Part shown: piece by piece, positions 1 to 15,000 of the stretch
Numbering within the stretch: the first letter of the stretch is position 1
Layout of the letters: every line of letters begins with the position of its first letter
The notes under the pieces: generated by a model
What the model saw: only the letters and a program-made list of their open reading frames with translations
Databases searched by the model: none
What the model was told of the DNA's origin: nothing
Source of the DNA: Norana najaformis
Taxonomy: Eukaryota > Annelida > Clitellata > Crassiclitellata > Hormogastridae
DNA: 64,000 nt
Direction: 5' to 3'
NCBI GenBank assembly: GCA_964023275.1
Contig: OZ029921.1
Location: 32,418,448 to 32,482,447 of the forward strand
Made by a program: the position numbers and the translations under genes

Positions 1-20
1 CTGTGGTTGCAATTTTTTAG

Positions 21-3000
21 GGAATTCTGCAGGAATTGAACAAAAACTTTGAGGTAATTAAGCAGGTGACAAGCAGCTTGATGAAGTTTCATCAGTTGGC
101 AGTACAGGTTTCCAAAGACAGTCAGTTGTCACGAACTACGCTGGTCGATGGGCGATACACACACTATGATGTAAGTCCTCTTATTCCTCAGTAGTTGCTT
201 ATGTGACTATTGTCATTTTATCATTTTTGACATTATGCAGAGCTGTATTATACCAAGCCAAAACAACAAAAGGCCAGGTATTGTAACCCTCTGATTATCT
301 ACCTGCCTGATACTTGGATCTGCTTTGATAATGAATCGGACCTTACCTACCTACCAATTTTGTTTTGACTGAGTGCCTGTTTCTCTGACTTGGCTGTTTG
401 GGGCACTGAAGAAATTTTGAGATTATGATATGTTTATCAGATGAGCGAAAACCAGATTTTGCAAAGCCATAGGAGATGCTCACCTTGTCACCTTGTGCTG
501 TCAGCTCTTTGAGCTCTAGCGACCGTCATGATCAATCTTCTCCATTTCTTTCTTTCCAATGTCGCGTCCCTTAGTTGTGCCAAGTTCATTCCAGTTGCTT
601 CGTGTATCTTGTCCATCCATTTTTTCCTTGGTCTCCCTTGTTTTCTCTTTCCCTCTCCACAAGCCAGCATCATTTCTTTTTCCAATCCATCTGATCTCAT
701 AACATGTCCAAAGAACCTCAGCTTTGATTTTAGCACTGTTTGTTGTAACGTCTCATCTTGCTCAATTCCAATCGCCCTGCGTACCCATTCATTAGTCCTT
801 TTCTCCGTCCATGATGTTCTCAGCATCTTCCTCCATATCCACATTTCACAAGCATTGATTTTTTTCTCTATTTTCTTGGTCATTGTCCACGTCTCACTGC
901 CGTATGTTACTGTTGGTATAATCAAGGCCCTCACCAATCTTTTTTTCGTGTCTGTGCTCACATGTTTGTCTTTCCATATTTTTTCTAGTCCATTCATTGC
1001 GGCTTTTCCAATCGCCACCCTTCGGTTTATTTCCATGTCGCACTTTCCTTCTCTTTCTACTACTGATCCCAAGAATGTAAAGCTTGTTACCGTCTCTAAT
1101 TCCTCTCCATCCACCATAAAACTGCCCTCCTCAGCTGTTGTCATGATCTTCGTTTTCTTTATATTGAAGTATAGTCCTGCTTTCTCGCTCTCTCTCTTCA
1201 GCCTTCTTATCAGTTCTACCAGATCTGTTTTTTTACCTGCTAATAGTGTTGTGTCATCTGCGTATCTCAGATTATTCAGTGTTCTTCCCGCTATCTTTAC
1301 TCCCTCTTTTGCTCCATCCATTTCCGCCATCCTCATTATCCTTTCTGCATATAGGTTAAATAGGAATGGGGACAGAATGCAGGAGATGCTACATCAGTCA
1401 AATTTGTTGTGTTTCAGTACGTTTCTGTTCACCTGAACTTCCTGCAGTTCATCCTGCAGGAGGGTGGTCTCTATCTGCCATGGCACAGAGCCCGTGACGT
1501 CTGGGATACCCTGGCTGCAAACCCTCAGGCATGTGAGTGGGACAGAGAGGTTAGTGTCACCATACAGATGGTTAAGATGGTTAGGAACCATAGAACAAAG
1601 GACATTTAGATTATAAACCTCTGGTAAGGAATCAGGTAAGATGGGTCTAGTCTGTGTACAAAATACCTGGTAATGTAATAGAAGAAGAGGATTTATTTTG
1701 ACAGCCCATCAAGATAAGAATCGTCATAGAGTAGGAAGTTCAGAATGCAGAAAGTGCACCACAAAAAATAGTTGAACAGTAACCTTATACAAAGAACCTG
1801 ATCAGCCCAAATGCTAGGAAGCCATTTAACTTTTTGTGTACTTGTATAAATCACTTATCTTGCAATAATTTGCGCTGGCAGGTCATTCTTGAAGGCATAG
1901 TGACTTCTGTTGTGGGATGGGTGTCCTGTTGTTGAGTTGCCATTGTCATGTTTGCATTTCATCCAGAAGATTCTTCAATCTCAAGCCTCTGAACATTGTA
2001 GAGCCATTAGAGATTTGTAATAAAGAGATGACGACGATGCTCATATCTTATTGTACCTGTACTGTGAGATGAATAAATGAAGATCTTACTGTACCTGTCT
2101 GTCTGTGTGATAAAATCTTCCTGTATCAGTATTTTAAGATGAATTGTAACTATTTTGTGATCGTAACTCAGATGTGCTACGACTGGTTCAGCAAAGGAAC
2201 ATCAGACTTAGAACAGGACACCCAGGCTCAACTGTTCCAGAAGGAACTTCTCAAGCTGGATCCTAGTAAAATTACACCCACTGGTAAGCACAGAACGGCT
2301 CATAATCCTTTTCACATTTACTGTAATTTAAAATCCAATTCGTAATCTGTAATCTGCATAATGTAATTTAAGAAAATTGAGAGTCCACAAATGAATGTCA
2401 TAGAACCTTGCCTGATTTCAATTCTAAAGTGCAACTGGAAATTTGGAATCCTGTAAAACATTTTGGCCATATCTAGGGTTCCTGTGTTTCAAGTGCTTCT
2501 TTGAAAATGTCAACCAGCATGAAAACAAACTGAAGAAGACCGGCAACACCATGGTGAGTGAATCTGGAAATTCTGTTCTGCTTTTAAGATGCTGACTTGA
2601 AGTTTTGCATGTACTATAATCGGATAGGAGTCTGAAGCTTGCTACTCCATATTTGGAAAAAATGTGTTTACAGAAATAAAATAATTTGGAGTATGAGTGT
2701 TGATTTTATTGTATAGTATAACATAAAGTAAATGGACATTTACTCTGTGACTTTTAATGCCCTTTGCAAGCCTTTGTTGGATAAAACTTGGTGGCCACTT
2801 TGCTTTAGCAATAGTTTTGCCCAAACAACATTTGTGAGTGCCTGCAAGAGGTACTTAGAAGGCACTGTGCAGAAGAAAGCAGTGATGTTTCCTCAAACAT
2901 TGTGGATCATATGGTTAAAACTTGGAAGTGAGTTGATGCAAGGTAAGGTAATCACACATTTGTTTCAGTTCTTAGAAATGTGGTCCACTGTAGGTTGAAA

Positions 3001-6000
3001 AATATATTGAACAAAATAAATATGTAAAAAAAGGCTTCCCGATAATGTTGCAACCTTTCCTGAAAAAGTCTTCCTGATAATGTTGCAACCTTTCCTTGTG
3101 GGGTATCTGGCTTCACAACAAATTGCCAGTTTCACTCATGAACCAGAATGCCTTTGAAAGGTTGTTAAATGCAGTTAGTCTGATTGTCTTTCTCTGGTTA
3201 TACCTAAGACTAGAATTGTTGTACGAGCTTCAGTTGCTGGACCTAAATTTGGAACTCTGTCCCTATATCTGTTCATTCTATGCAGTTCTGTGCAGTTGCT
3301 GATGTCATTTAATTCTCAGCTTAAGGCTTTCCTTTTTAGAATTGCTTATCCACTGTAGGCTGAATCTCAGTCTTAGTGGACTGACATTCTGGATTTTGAC
3401 CTGATTTAGTTTGGCTTTGGCTGATGCTTTGTGCATTAGACACCAGCATGATAGAAGTTACAAATTACAGTATGTACCTACATACATTCAGACATACATA
3501 CGACTTCAGATACAGAGCTGAAAGAAGCCAACATGTAGTAATGTTGGGGAGCCACTGTCTTTGGCATATGACGTTGATCTGAATATTGCATTTGTTACAT
3601 GTAGACAATTGAGAAGATAGATCTTCTGGGTCTGGACTTTCTCTGGAAGATCTGTCTGAACACTCCAGACCCAGAAATCGCGGAAATGGCTATATCATTG
3701 CTGCTTACCGTATCTTATCTTGGACTGGCACCAAGGTACAAACGAGTAAGTATGTTTTACCTGTTAGGCAATTAATGGCAATATTATCTGATTATGGAAG
3801 TTTTGTTTCTATATAGTGGTGATGATGTTAGATTAGGTGGTGTCAATGGTGATGGTTTGTGTGACTGTCTCCTGATGCATCTGCTGATGGGGTGATATTG
3901 ATGACTTTCCTATAACAACAATGACAACAAAAGTCAGGGTGCTGATGTTTATGATTATTATAATTATGGTTGTGCTGATTATTATCACAGACTGATGATA
4001 GTGATGCATATTTTTATTTCTGTGTATGCCATACTTACAATACTTCCATACACTGCTGTGTAAAAAATCAGTCATAGTATGCATACTGTATAAACATAAC
4101 ATTGCGATTACACTAGTTCTCTTTATTGCTCTAACATCAGTGGTGTTAGTTAATTTTGAACCATATATAAAGTTCGATTTTATGCTGATATTTTCCTCTT
4201 GAAATGTATGTAAAGTTAGACTTTTTAAGATATAAAATTTGCAGCATTTTTTACTGGCATTGTGCTACTTTTTCACTATTCTTTATGCATTTCGTTGTAA
4301 AGTTTGGGCATTTATCTGGTGCTAATAAAGACAACTTACTTACTTACTTACTTGCAGCAAGCAATTTCTGTTCAGTTTTCAGTTTACCTTGACTGAAAAC
4401 AGTTTAAGGTAAGACATCGAACAAGGTCCATTGCAATGAGTTACACATGTTGTTATTTGGCTACCAGGAGCCATCAAATTTTCACCAAAAGTTCATCAAT
4501 GAATGCAACAGTTGGCTGGAGCTGGCCAGGATTCCACTTGAGGGTTCAGCTATTGCAGTTACATTGCTTGAGGCAACTAAGATACTGGCTGCTACTGGCA
4601 TGCCGTCTGGTTCAAACTTGCCTTCACCCTCCAGGTACTGTATGCATGAACATTTATTTAATGCCTTTTGAGAACCTGTTAAAAGAGCTGCTATTGTGGT
4701 AGCCTAGCAGATCTGAAAATGTGCAGCTTAAGCTTAAAAATGTTTCTTGAGCAGAACTGTGTGACTGTTGTAAAAAACCTGGAACTGTCTGGTGCACGAG
4801 AAGGCACTGAAGTTGATGTATGTTAAGAAGAATTTGAATAATCATTGTGTTGGTATTGGTGAAATTGACAGAGTAAATTACAGGAAAACTACTTGGAAGC
4901 AGTCCAGGCATGGCAGCTCTCTGTCAAAGCATGATGTCCACTTAAAATTGTTATAGTTAGTTTTCTTTTTATTGTTTTTATTGTTAGTGGTATTAATATT
5001 ATTTTATTATATTATTAATTTATCAGTTTTTTAGTTTTTATTACATAATTTTCTTTATTATTATATCTTAATTGCTGGTATTTTCTTATAGCATTTTCAT
5101 TTTTGTAAATTTTTGTCAGAAGTGATGGTGAAATAAAATGAAAGTAAAGGTATACATTGTTTGAGTAATTCCTTTAAGGTCTGCCAATCTCTTGAACATT
5201 GAGCGGTTGCTGCTGATAGCCGAACGATACATTGTCAGCGTGGAAGAGTTGCACTTTCCTCCGCGTTCCATTCTTCCACACGGTGCATCTTTCCAGGGCC
5301 AGCCATTGAATCTGAATGTCCACTGTGAATCACACAAGACAGAGTTCATGATTCAGGTGAGTTTCATCTTCAGTATTGAATGCTTCAAATCTTTTGTTTT
5401 ATTTATTTATTGCTCTTGTCATCTGCTCAAGATCAGTAAATCTGAATCTGAGGCACGGACGCATGTTCGCCAAGGGGCCGAGATGAAGCTATGCAAAGCC
5501 AGAGTAAAATAGTGCACCTTGACAAGTGATTTAAATGATGAGAACGAGTTAGCAGGTCAGGCCTTTTATGGTAGATGATTCCAAATGTGGAGAGCACTGC
5601 AGTTGAAAGCGTGTGATCTGCATTTGTCCTGAACCTTGGTCCTAGCAACAAAGCCAGTATCAGAATCTTCAGAATGCAACAGTTTAGGAGGGCAATAAAG
5701 TGTTAGCAACGTATAAAGGTATGATGGAGGTCCAGAATTCTTGACTTTAAGGGTCAAGCATGCAATCTTAAACCTAATACACCCTTCAGCAGGAAGCCTG
5801 TGAAGCTCACAAAGGTAATCTAATGCATTTAATGAAGAAGAAGAAGAAGAAAATGTAGCTACAATGGAAAGAGAATTTTGAACCAACCGGAGTTTCTTTA
5901 GATTGAAAGAGGATTTACCATATGACTTTAAGGTCAAGCAAGCAATCTTACACTTAATTCAAGAACTAACAAGTGCGCTTGCCAATGTTTTAGCCATGTC

Positions 6001-9000
6001 ATCAGTCAGAGAATGCCAGATGTGATGAAATGCCCTGATGTGGTAGAAACAAGACCTGCAAATGAAAGTTACGTGTGAAGTCATAGTAAGCGAGTTATCA
6101 ATGGTAAAACCAAGAGTTTGATTTGTGTATGCATGTGTCAGAATTGTGAATTCTGCATTAGTGGGTAAACTGATTTGTTTGAGTCACTCGATAAAAGTAG
6201 TAACAGATGTACTATGCACTTGTGTTGAAGGCTCATAGTAATGAAAGCGTTGGGTCCATTCGGCAGAAGATTGCTCGGAAAATGAAGCTGCCTGTGGAAC
6301 AGATCCAGTTTGTGCCTAATGAAAAAGTGGTAGGGTTTTATGTATTTTAAATTTATTGGTCTCAACAGATTTTGTGCACATTTGCTAAATTTGAGATACT
6401 GCATTAATGTTGGTCATTTCTAAATGTTATCTAAATGTTCTCTTTCGTTGGGAGTGTTAGTTTATGTTGACATTTGCACCTTTTGAGGTTTTGCCTGTCA
6501 TGTGCAGATCATCTGCCACCCTACCTGTCATCACTGGTTACACCCTGTAGCTCTGTGAAAGGGCGATCTGCTCTTCAATCAAAATCTTCTGAGAAGTATA
6601 GTGTTCTTGGTACGTGTCTTGTCTTTGGGTAGTGTTCGTTCAATAGGTGTTGGTCCCCTACATCTGGAACTCTCAGAGTCCTCATGTAACTATTCCATTC
6701 TGTCTATGGTTCTTAATGTTTCCTATATGCTTAATAAGTTGTTGTTTTAACATATTGCCAGTTTCCTTTGACATACTGAGATTTGAATTAGTTGTGTAAT
6801 GAAATTGGCTTGGTAACCAGATTACCTATGTTGACCACATGTGTGTATTAGATTTTTTGTTTCATTAGAGTTAATGTTGACAGTGTTGGTGACTTTTGTA
6901 GCCCAATCGTGATCAGAAACTGCTGAATCAGTTGGGTCTGGAGGATAACCAGATTCTTAATGTCCGAGTTGTTTCATCAACAACCATCTCTTCATATCCA
7001 TCATCTCAGGTTTATATTTTCGTGGTTTAATAATACTCTGATGTCATCATGTATTTCTTATTTGATTACACTACAGTTTTTGCCTTCCTTTCATCACATA
7101 TGTTATGTTGCCTTTACTTGTAAACATTTCTAACAACCAAGGGCTTGGAAATTGGTGTATCACCATGTATATTCTGGAGTATGTAGCATCGATTTATTCA
7201 ACAGTGTGAACAGTTGTACGAAATGGTTAATAAAGTAATAAAGTTTGAGCTGAAATTTTATGTCTGCTCTTATGTAATGTCTGTCATTTTTTCATCTGTA
7301 GGATCTTGGTGGTTTGGCTGCAAGACAGTCGCTTGATTTAGAAGAGGTTGGGATGGAAAATTTTGTTAGATTTAACTCTTTTATTCACAGTTACTGGTGT
7401 GATATTTTCATATATATATATAAGTTAACTAAGTACTTAACAGTTTCAAATAAATTTTTTATAGTACCTGCTGCAAAGCATGTCATGGCCATGTTCATTA
7501 TTACACCATTACACTGACAGTAGACTTCAAAGGCATGTTGTAGAGTGAAAGGTTGTTTCAGCACACACACGACAGTAGCAGTCAGTGGTATATCCCTTCC
7601 GTACGCGTCAGATGGCTTGACTACGAATTGTCAGTTTCACTTCATGCACTGAAATTTTCCAGGAAAGACCAACATGGAATCCAGTCTTCTTTAAAAGTGT
7701 CTTTGTAGTTAGAGGTTCTGCTGAAAAGTTAGTCTTTTGATGATCTCCATTGTTTTACAGGATCTACTGGATATGAAATAGAGCATGCAATGCAAACAAG
7801 GCTAAGTAAGTACATTGTAAAAATAGCACTTAATCTGTATGGCAGTAGTGGTAATCAGATTGTTCTTAATTTGGTTGTTATGTTTGCAGGAGAAGGTGCT
7901 GCCCGGTGTTATAATGTCAAACGGAGGCCAAGTGTTTGAAATGCTCTATCATTTGGCAAGCTTAGATCAGCCCAGGTATTTGGCCATTTGCATTGCTCTA
8001 ACACTTCCAGTATGTGGAAAATAAGTACCACTTTTATTTTCTCAGTATCTAGTTTTAATGGCATACCCACTAATATTTCAGTTTTAGAAGTTAATAAGTG
8101 CATACCAGTACTTAAGTGTAGCTGATATTTCATAATAGTGATGAACCTCCTGTGGAGAATTATGCTAAATATACTTCTTTAGAAGCAAATAACTTGGCAT
8201 TTCTAATTGAGCAGAAATGATGTAATTGGTAATTATAAGCCAGTACGAATAGAGTTAAATCTGCTGACCTTTCATTAACATAGATGGTGTGGCATCCTTT
8301 GTGTCCTGTCAGAATTTGGCAATTCCATGAAGAACTGTTGTCCAATAGTGCTTTTACAGACTTTTGAAATTGTTTTAGAATTTGCTTAAAAAGGCAGCTA
8401 ACAATTTGTTTAAGGAGGCAGGTAGCAACTTACTTATTAACAAGCTTACTAACATGAAGCCCAATACCTTTTTCACAACCTAATAATTAACATCACAATT
8501 ATTATTGTGATATAGATTTATGTAATGTGGTTACGTATTATATGGGTAGATACAATTTTATTAAGTGTTTGTAATACAGTTACAATTTTGCTTCTGATTG
8601 GAAATGAATTTAAGAATCACGACTCGGGCGAGGAGCCTGCTGAAGCTGATACCAACAAACCCAGTCGTTGTGGAGCTGCTTGATTCGATCAGCCACAAGG
8701 TAACTAACAGCAGTTTACAGCTATGCTGAGCTGTAACATAATATATTGGACATGTTATGCAGATCTATAGTAGACAGACAGAATGGATTAAAAGATACTC
8801 TGGCTGGATGTAACGCAACTCTCTCTCTCTCACACCCTCTCTCTCACTCTTTCTATCTCTGTCACTCTCTGTCTCTTACTCTGTCTCTGGCAACGAAAAT
8901 TGAAATAATAACTGTACTGACTGGTGCTTGCAATCAATACTTGTATAAGTAATTATAATAGTACTACATATAATTCTCTACAAGAATATTTATAATATTA

Positions 9001-12000
9001 ATAAAAGAAAAGTTAGCATGGTTTCTCTGGCTTTCTTAAGCACCTCTGAGGAGTCTTCCTTGAAGAGATGTTGAATAAATGTGTTCATAAATGTGTAATC
9101 ACAATTTGAATAGTAACTAACAATAATGTGACTAGTGTAATTTGATTTTTATGTGTTTTTAATATTTTTAAATTTCAGACATCTCGGACATCGGCTATTT
9201 TGGAGAAGGAGCCGAGTCCTAAACTGACACCGCACAGCAGCCCACGACGACAGCTTGGCTCTTCCGGGAATCTGGCACCACCCCAGACGCAGACGATTCA
9301 ACGAGGCACTTCACCTTTATCTGCCCAGGGCTCTTCAACAATTCTGAAGAGCTCATCATCAACCGCTTCCTTGGCATCCTTGGGCAGCAGCGCTCGTGCT
9401 AATCCAAAGGAAATTCTCAAGACCATGCTGAGCAGTTCATCCTCGGGGATCACAATGTTCCAAGTCCTCTACAATCTGGAGGTTGGTGAAACAGTTTGTA
9501 CAGTTTCTGCTGGTTGGAAAGAGCACTGTGTTGTATGTCGGGGTGATGGGTGAATTTAATATTAACCCACCTGAAAAGCATTACGTGAGAGAAAAGCATT
9601 TGTAAAGGTGCCCGAACATGTAGTATTTATCTCCAACTTATATTGTGCCTTTATGGAGCATCTCCAAAGCATTCAGAGCAACAGTCAAGCATCCACGTAT
9701 GATATCATTCATTAGTATCAAGCATACCTGTATGTTAATATTTGTGTCTTGTGCAGGTGCTAAGCAGTCGTCTGATGCCAACACAGAGAGATGTTACAAC
9801 GATGCAAAGCGCCAGGAAGTTCTGTGATGATTTCTTAGATGCTGGTGGACTCAGCCTAATTGTCAGCATCCTTCAGAAGGATGCCATCAGCCCTGACGTT
9901 GACTATGAAACAAGACAAGGATGCTATTCAATTTCCCTCCAGTTGCTCAGGTATTACATGAGTGGCTTAATGATGACACAGCAATGTGTTTGCCCATGTA
10001 TTCATTTGTTTGTTTTTTTATTTTGGTGTTCTAGTGCCAATTTTTCGTGGAATAATTTATTTATGCACTCATTTCATTGATTCATTTGTTTCATTGATTA
10101 ATTTGTTTCCTACTTTATTTCTTTATTCATTTCCTGTTTGTTCTAACATGCTGGCCGCGGGGGACGTGTTAACACATCGTACAATTGTATAGCTGGGATG
10201 CTACCGACGTGTAAACACGTCGCTTAGGTATCAACTCTTTCTAGTCAGTTCAGCGTCCCAGTAATATTTCCTGCCGCTTGGTATTATTAGTGGACATGTT
10301 CTGTCATCTGCTGAATACAGATACGATTATTTTGGACACTCTCTAGGGCCTGGTATATCACATATATGCTGAAGACTGAATGGACCGAAGGAACTAATTT
10401 TTAGCCTTACGGACATGTATACACGTCCCTCTAGAATCAACTATTTCTAGGCAGTTCGACGTGCCAATACTATTTCCTGCCGCTTAGTAGAACTACTGTA
10501 CAAGTGCTGCCACCTACCGAATGCATATACGATTATTTTGGACACTCTCTATGGCCACGTTTATCACATATGCCGAAGACCGATTGGATGAAATGGACTA
10601 ATTTTCAGTCTTGTTACTCACCACTGAGAAAGTCATTGACGTGGTACAGAAAGATGGTCCTACAGATGATTTACATGGTTGTAGCCGGGGCATAACTTCT
10701 CTACAAGAAGCTTGGAACTAGGCGCCAGAATATCACTTGGTCTCGGCTGTGAAGCCGAGATTGACCAGAGAGCCGCACCATCAATGGCCTTCAAGCATCA
10801 CAAGGCTTTGGACCTATTCAGACTCAGTGGACAGCACTATCTGTATGTTATCCCAGCAACTGCAACCAAAGCAGAACCTTGCAGGAAGTGTGTTGCTTGT
10901 AGCAAGCATACAGAGCGCAAAGAAACACGTTATTTTTGTGAAACTTGCCCCCCAGAGCCTAGTGCTACATATAACATAGTACTACACCATGTATAGTACT
11001 ATGTTTCAAAAAGTATCACACTGAACGTGATTTTTAGATGTCCTTCAGTGAAACAGTAAGATAAACACAAAAGGAACAGTAATTTTTAATTCTTTGCACA
11101 AAAGGATGTCAAAAAATAGTAAATAAAAATTTCCATAATTTTTGTGTTTTTTGGCCTATATTTGCCATGCCTATAAAAAAATTTGGCACGCGGCCAATGT
11201 GTTAATTTATTTGAGTAGCACGGTGGCAGACTGCTATGCATTTGTCTTTCATCTCGGCATACATGGTTTGAAATGTTACCTTATTGATTTGGTTACAAAG
11301 TTATTCTAATTCAATGATAGGTTCATCTAACCCGCTATAAACTAATTTTGGTTATCTAAAACTATTGGTTTTTGACTAGGTTTCTCCAACAGATTAAGAA
11401 TTTTGTCTGTATTATGATATTCGTTTAGATATTCACTGTTTCTTTTGTTAATCTGTTGGCATAATGTTTGCAGGTTTCTGCTGTGTGGTCAGGACGTGAC
11501 AGGTGAGTCTTACCAGAACAGCACTGGCCGTCGGAGTAGTGGTGGGTCAACGGCAGCGAGTGCAATGTCTTCTGGTGGGGGTTCAGGACCACCAAGCCTT
11601 GATTGTACTCCAGGAATTGCTTGCCGAGTGATACAGGTATGCTTGCTCAACTCTAATGCTAATACTGCTGTTAACACTATGAAAAAAGCTTTTATTAGAA
11701 GGTTTAATTCAGCATTAAGAAAAATCTAACATAATTCTGTGACTTCTGTAGCACTGTTATCATAATGAACAAACAAAATGACCTAGCTTTAAGTGGGACT
11801 TTTGTTGTTATTTGCTATAAATTAAACAAGTTCCTGTGCAAGGGAGTGAGTGAGTAAGTTAGCAAAAGAGAAAGAACAAGTGAGCATTAAGCATTTTTGA
11901 GCATATGATTATTGCCAGTAAGGTATTTCTGCATTTTTGAGGAAAACTGAACATTAAAGGAGAAATAGTTTCTTAGTATCAAGTTAAATTGTTATGGTTA

Positions 12001-15000
12001 TTTAATTGTTCATGTGAAGATGAAAATGTTTTAAATTTGATGTTTTGTTATCATTAATATTCTGAATTTGATATTTTAATTATTTATCTTCAGAGTATGG
12101 GTATCAATGAGTTCACAGAGATGGTGGCCTGTTTCATGAGATTAACGTGGGCTGCAGCCGCAGGCAAATTACAGCTGGTTGGCTTCATGCAGCCCATCAA
12201 GGATGTTCTATCTATGGAGACCCATCATTCTGCTGGGACCAGACATAGCTATGGAAGTAATGGTAAGGCATGTTAAAGACCATGGTATCTCGTTAGGCTT
12301 TGTCATGCATTGGGCCATCCTCTTGGAGCAATCTCTCTCTAAACTTGCTTAGTGTATCATGTGATTCGACTCAGCATTCATTCTCTGTTGACCTTAAGTT
12401 GCAGTTCTTTAAATCAGTGAGATAGCTGTGTTAGCAGCATCTTGGTGTGGTTTTCAAAAGGCACTACATAAATGCTTTGATGTGTGCATGTGGACATTTG
12501 TACATATGTCTGTTAAATATAAGTCAGCTGAGACAAATTTAATGCTTCTGAGGCATTTTAAACATTGGTGCTATAGAAATTTCTGGTTAAAAATTATTAC
12601 ATGGCAGTAATTAAAAGCCTTTGGTCAGTTAGAGACAAGTATTTGATGTTTTTTTGCCAGTGTCTGTTTATCTGGCACATTCTTCTGTCAATAGGCAGTG
12701 GTACGAGCTCTGGAAGCGAGAGCGATCTGACATGTCTTCACGGTGGCCTGTGCGTGAAACAGAAGCAGATTTCATCCAAAGACACATATATTGCCATTGA
12801 GGCCCTCGAACTGCTTGTTGCCTGTCTTCAGTTGCGAAGCTCTCTTCTTGGTGAGTATTATAGAGTGGTCAGAGTCGGAGGCAGTCAGACAGAGTGTAAG
12901 AGAAAGGCAGTGAGAAATGGATGTACAAAAAGACAAACAAGAAAATGGAAACAAACTGAAACTGAGTGACAGTTGGAATCATTATGTAAGGTCTTGCTAG
13001 AGTGATCTACTGGATTACAACTGGAAAGACTTTTATCCAACCATGATATAATGTAATGTGAACAAAAATTCAAACAATACATCTTTCAGATCAAAGGCCT
13101 GTATTATATATGTCAGAAGCACCTTGAGCACTCATGGGTGGTTCCAATGTTTGTGCCTGTGGCATTTTTGGTACTGCTGCCTATGTTTGCTCCTGTGCTC
13201 TATACTTCTTTTAATGTAAGAACAGTGTTAATAAATTAACGCTCTGAGTAGTTATTTTGTAGTTAAATTATCTGGAAATCTTTATGAATTAAGGATTGGA
13301 ATGAGGGTAGTGTTTACCCTGTTGTGTGCTTTGGTCTGATTTTAGCGGTCTTCTACACCCTTCCGTGCATTGGTGAATTCATCGTAGACATCTTGGTTGG
13401 GTCTCCTCAGGCTGATATTCGCAACAAGGCAGTCGAACAGTTTCACCTCTTGAGTAAAACGGATTTTACTCCTACAGAAAACACTGGTCATCAGCAGTCT
13501 CCACATCAGTTCATCCTACAGACACTGCTTAAAGCTCGCCTGCCATTCTGGGTATCGTCGAGCAAGGTCCGAGGTGCCAGCTATCGGTAGGCAACTTATT
13601 ATCCTGCTGACTTGACTTCACATATAACCGAAATCATAATAAGCATTTATATGGTATGATTTCCAGTAGATTGTTAATGTCCTTGTGGTCTTACAGCACC
13701 AACCAATTACTTTATTTACTGTTTGAATACCACTAATGTAGCAAAGATGGTTTGCTACCAGGACAATTTTTCTGAAAGATAAGTCAACCAATAAAAAGGT
13801 CTTTGCTTGCATTAGGCCAAAGTGCATTCTGAATAGATGCTACTTAAATGCTATGTTGCTTTCTAGTACACTAGGATTTAAGGTGAGAGTTCCAGTGTTT
13901 AACGACATCTTATGACATCAAAGGCTGTTGACGTCACCCTCCTCCTTTATCCAGGCTTGCAGAATACCGTATATAGTCGACTATAGGTCGATTCAAGTAT
14001 AAGTCAAAGTGTACTTTTTTGAGAGAAAAAGCGTCCAAAATCGACGGCTCGAATATAAGTCGAACCCATATATACAGCCTTATAATATGGGCCCATCCAT
14101 ATATTACGTACGCAAAGAAAATTATATTTTCATACCCCTCATATATTTAACAGAGGGAGCTTTCTTCGGCTAGCATGCAGAGACTGTGGGGAATATAATT
14201 ATAAAGCGTGACTATACGAATGTGGGTATATGTGTATCCACACCCATATTTACAAAACCATATGTACATAAGGTACATGTATATGGTTTTGTAACTGAAG
14301 AGACTAATTTAGCGGGTCGGCTTACATCCCTACTGCCTGACTGGTTAAAGATGACATCCAGATAGTGACGGCAGTGATGCGAGGGCGAGTTGTCTGACCT
14401 GCATTCCATTAATTTTTCATGGTTCTGTCAAATCTTGCTATAGATCTGTGCCCTCTGGCGACCTGTGTGGCTTAAGGTCTGTATGTCCTACTGCCTGTGG
14501 CTCAGTTCCCTTGGTCGACCTGGTTCTCAGCACAGAATAACTGCACGTGGCTTTTATATAATGTAATAAATTCCACCAGACGACTATAGGATAATAAAGT
14601 GTTATAAATAGGCTAATGTGGAAATTTATTTTGCGTATGTACACATTTTGTCGAGACCCACCCCCTCGCCATACACACCCGTACGCAAAATCGCCTAAGT
14701 CCGATCACCCTCCTCTCCCTCATTGCGTACGTAGTATATGGATGGGCCCTATACAGAATTTCTGGAAAGAGTTGGTAGGAAGCGAATTGAATTGGCGGGA
14801 TCAATCAAGAGGACCAATCAGCATATTGCAAGCAAATTTCACTTAGGCCTATAAATAAATATTACCAATTGCATTTACAATGGCATATAATTTGCAGTAT
14901 TCAAATATCAGAATGGAGTAAATTATTTCAGCCGAATCACTTGTCTTTAATCTCTTAGAAATATGATCTCTGCAATCGCTTCTTATGAGCGACTTTCCCC

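Noticed and set aside
528-1436. 302-codon plus-strand open frame
   Set aside because: It is the antisense shadow of the RTE reverse transcriptase on the minus strand; its Phe/Ser/Leu-rich translation is typical of such shadows.
11503-11508. Strong GTGAGT donor inside USP24 exon 11474-11636
   Set aside because: Its use would shift the frame relative to the next exon, and the longer exon keeps the phase; treated as a cryptic site.
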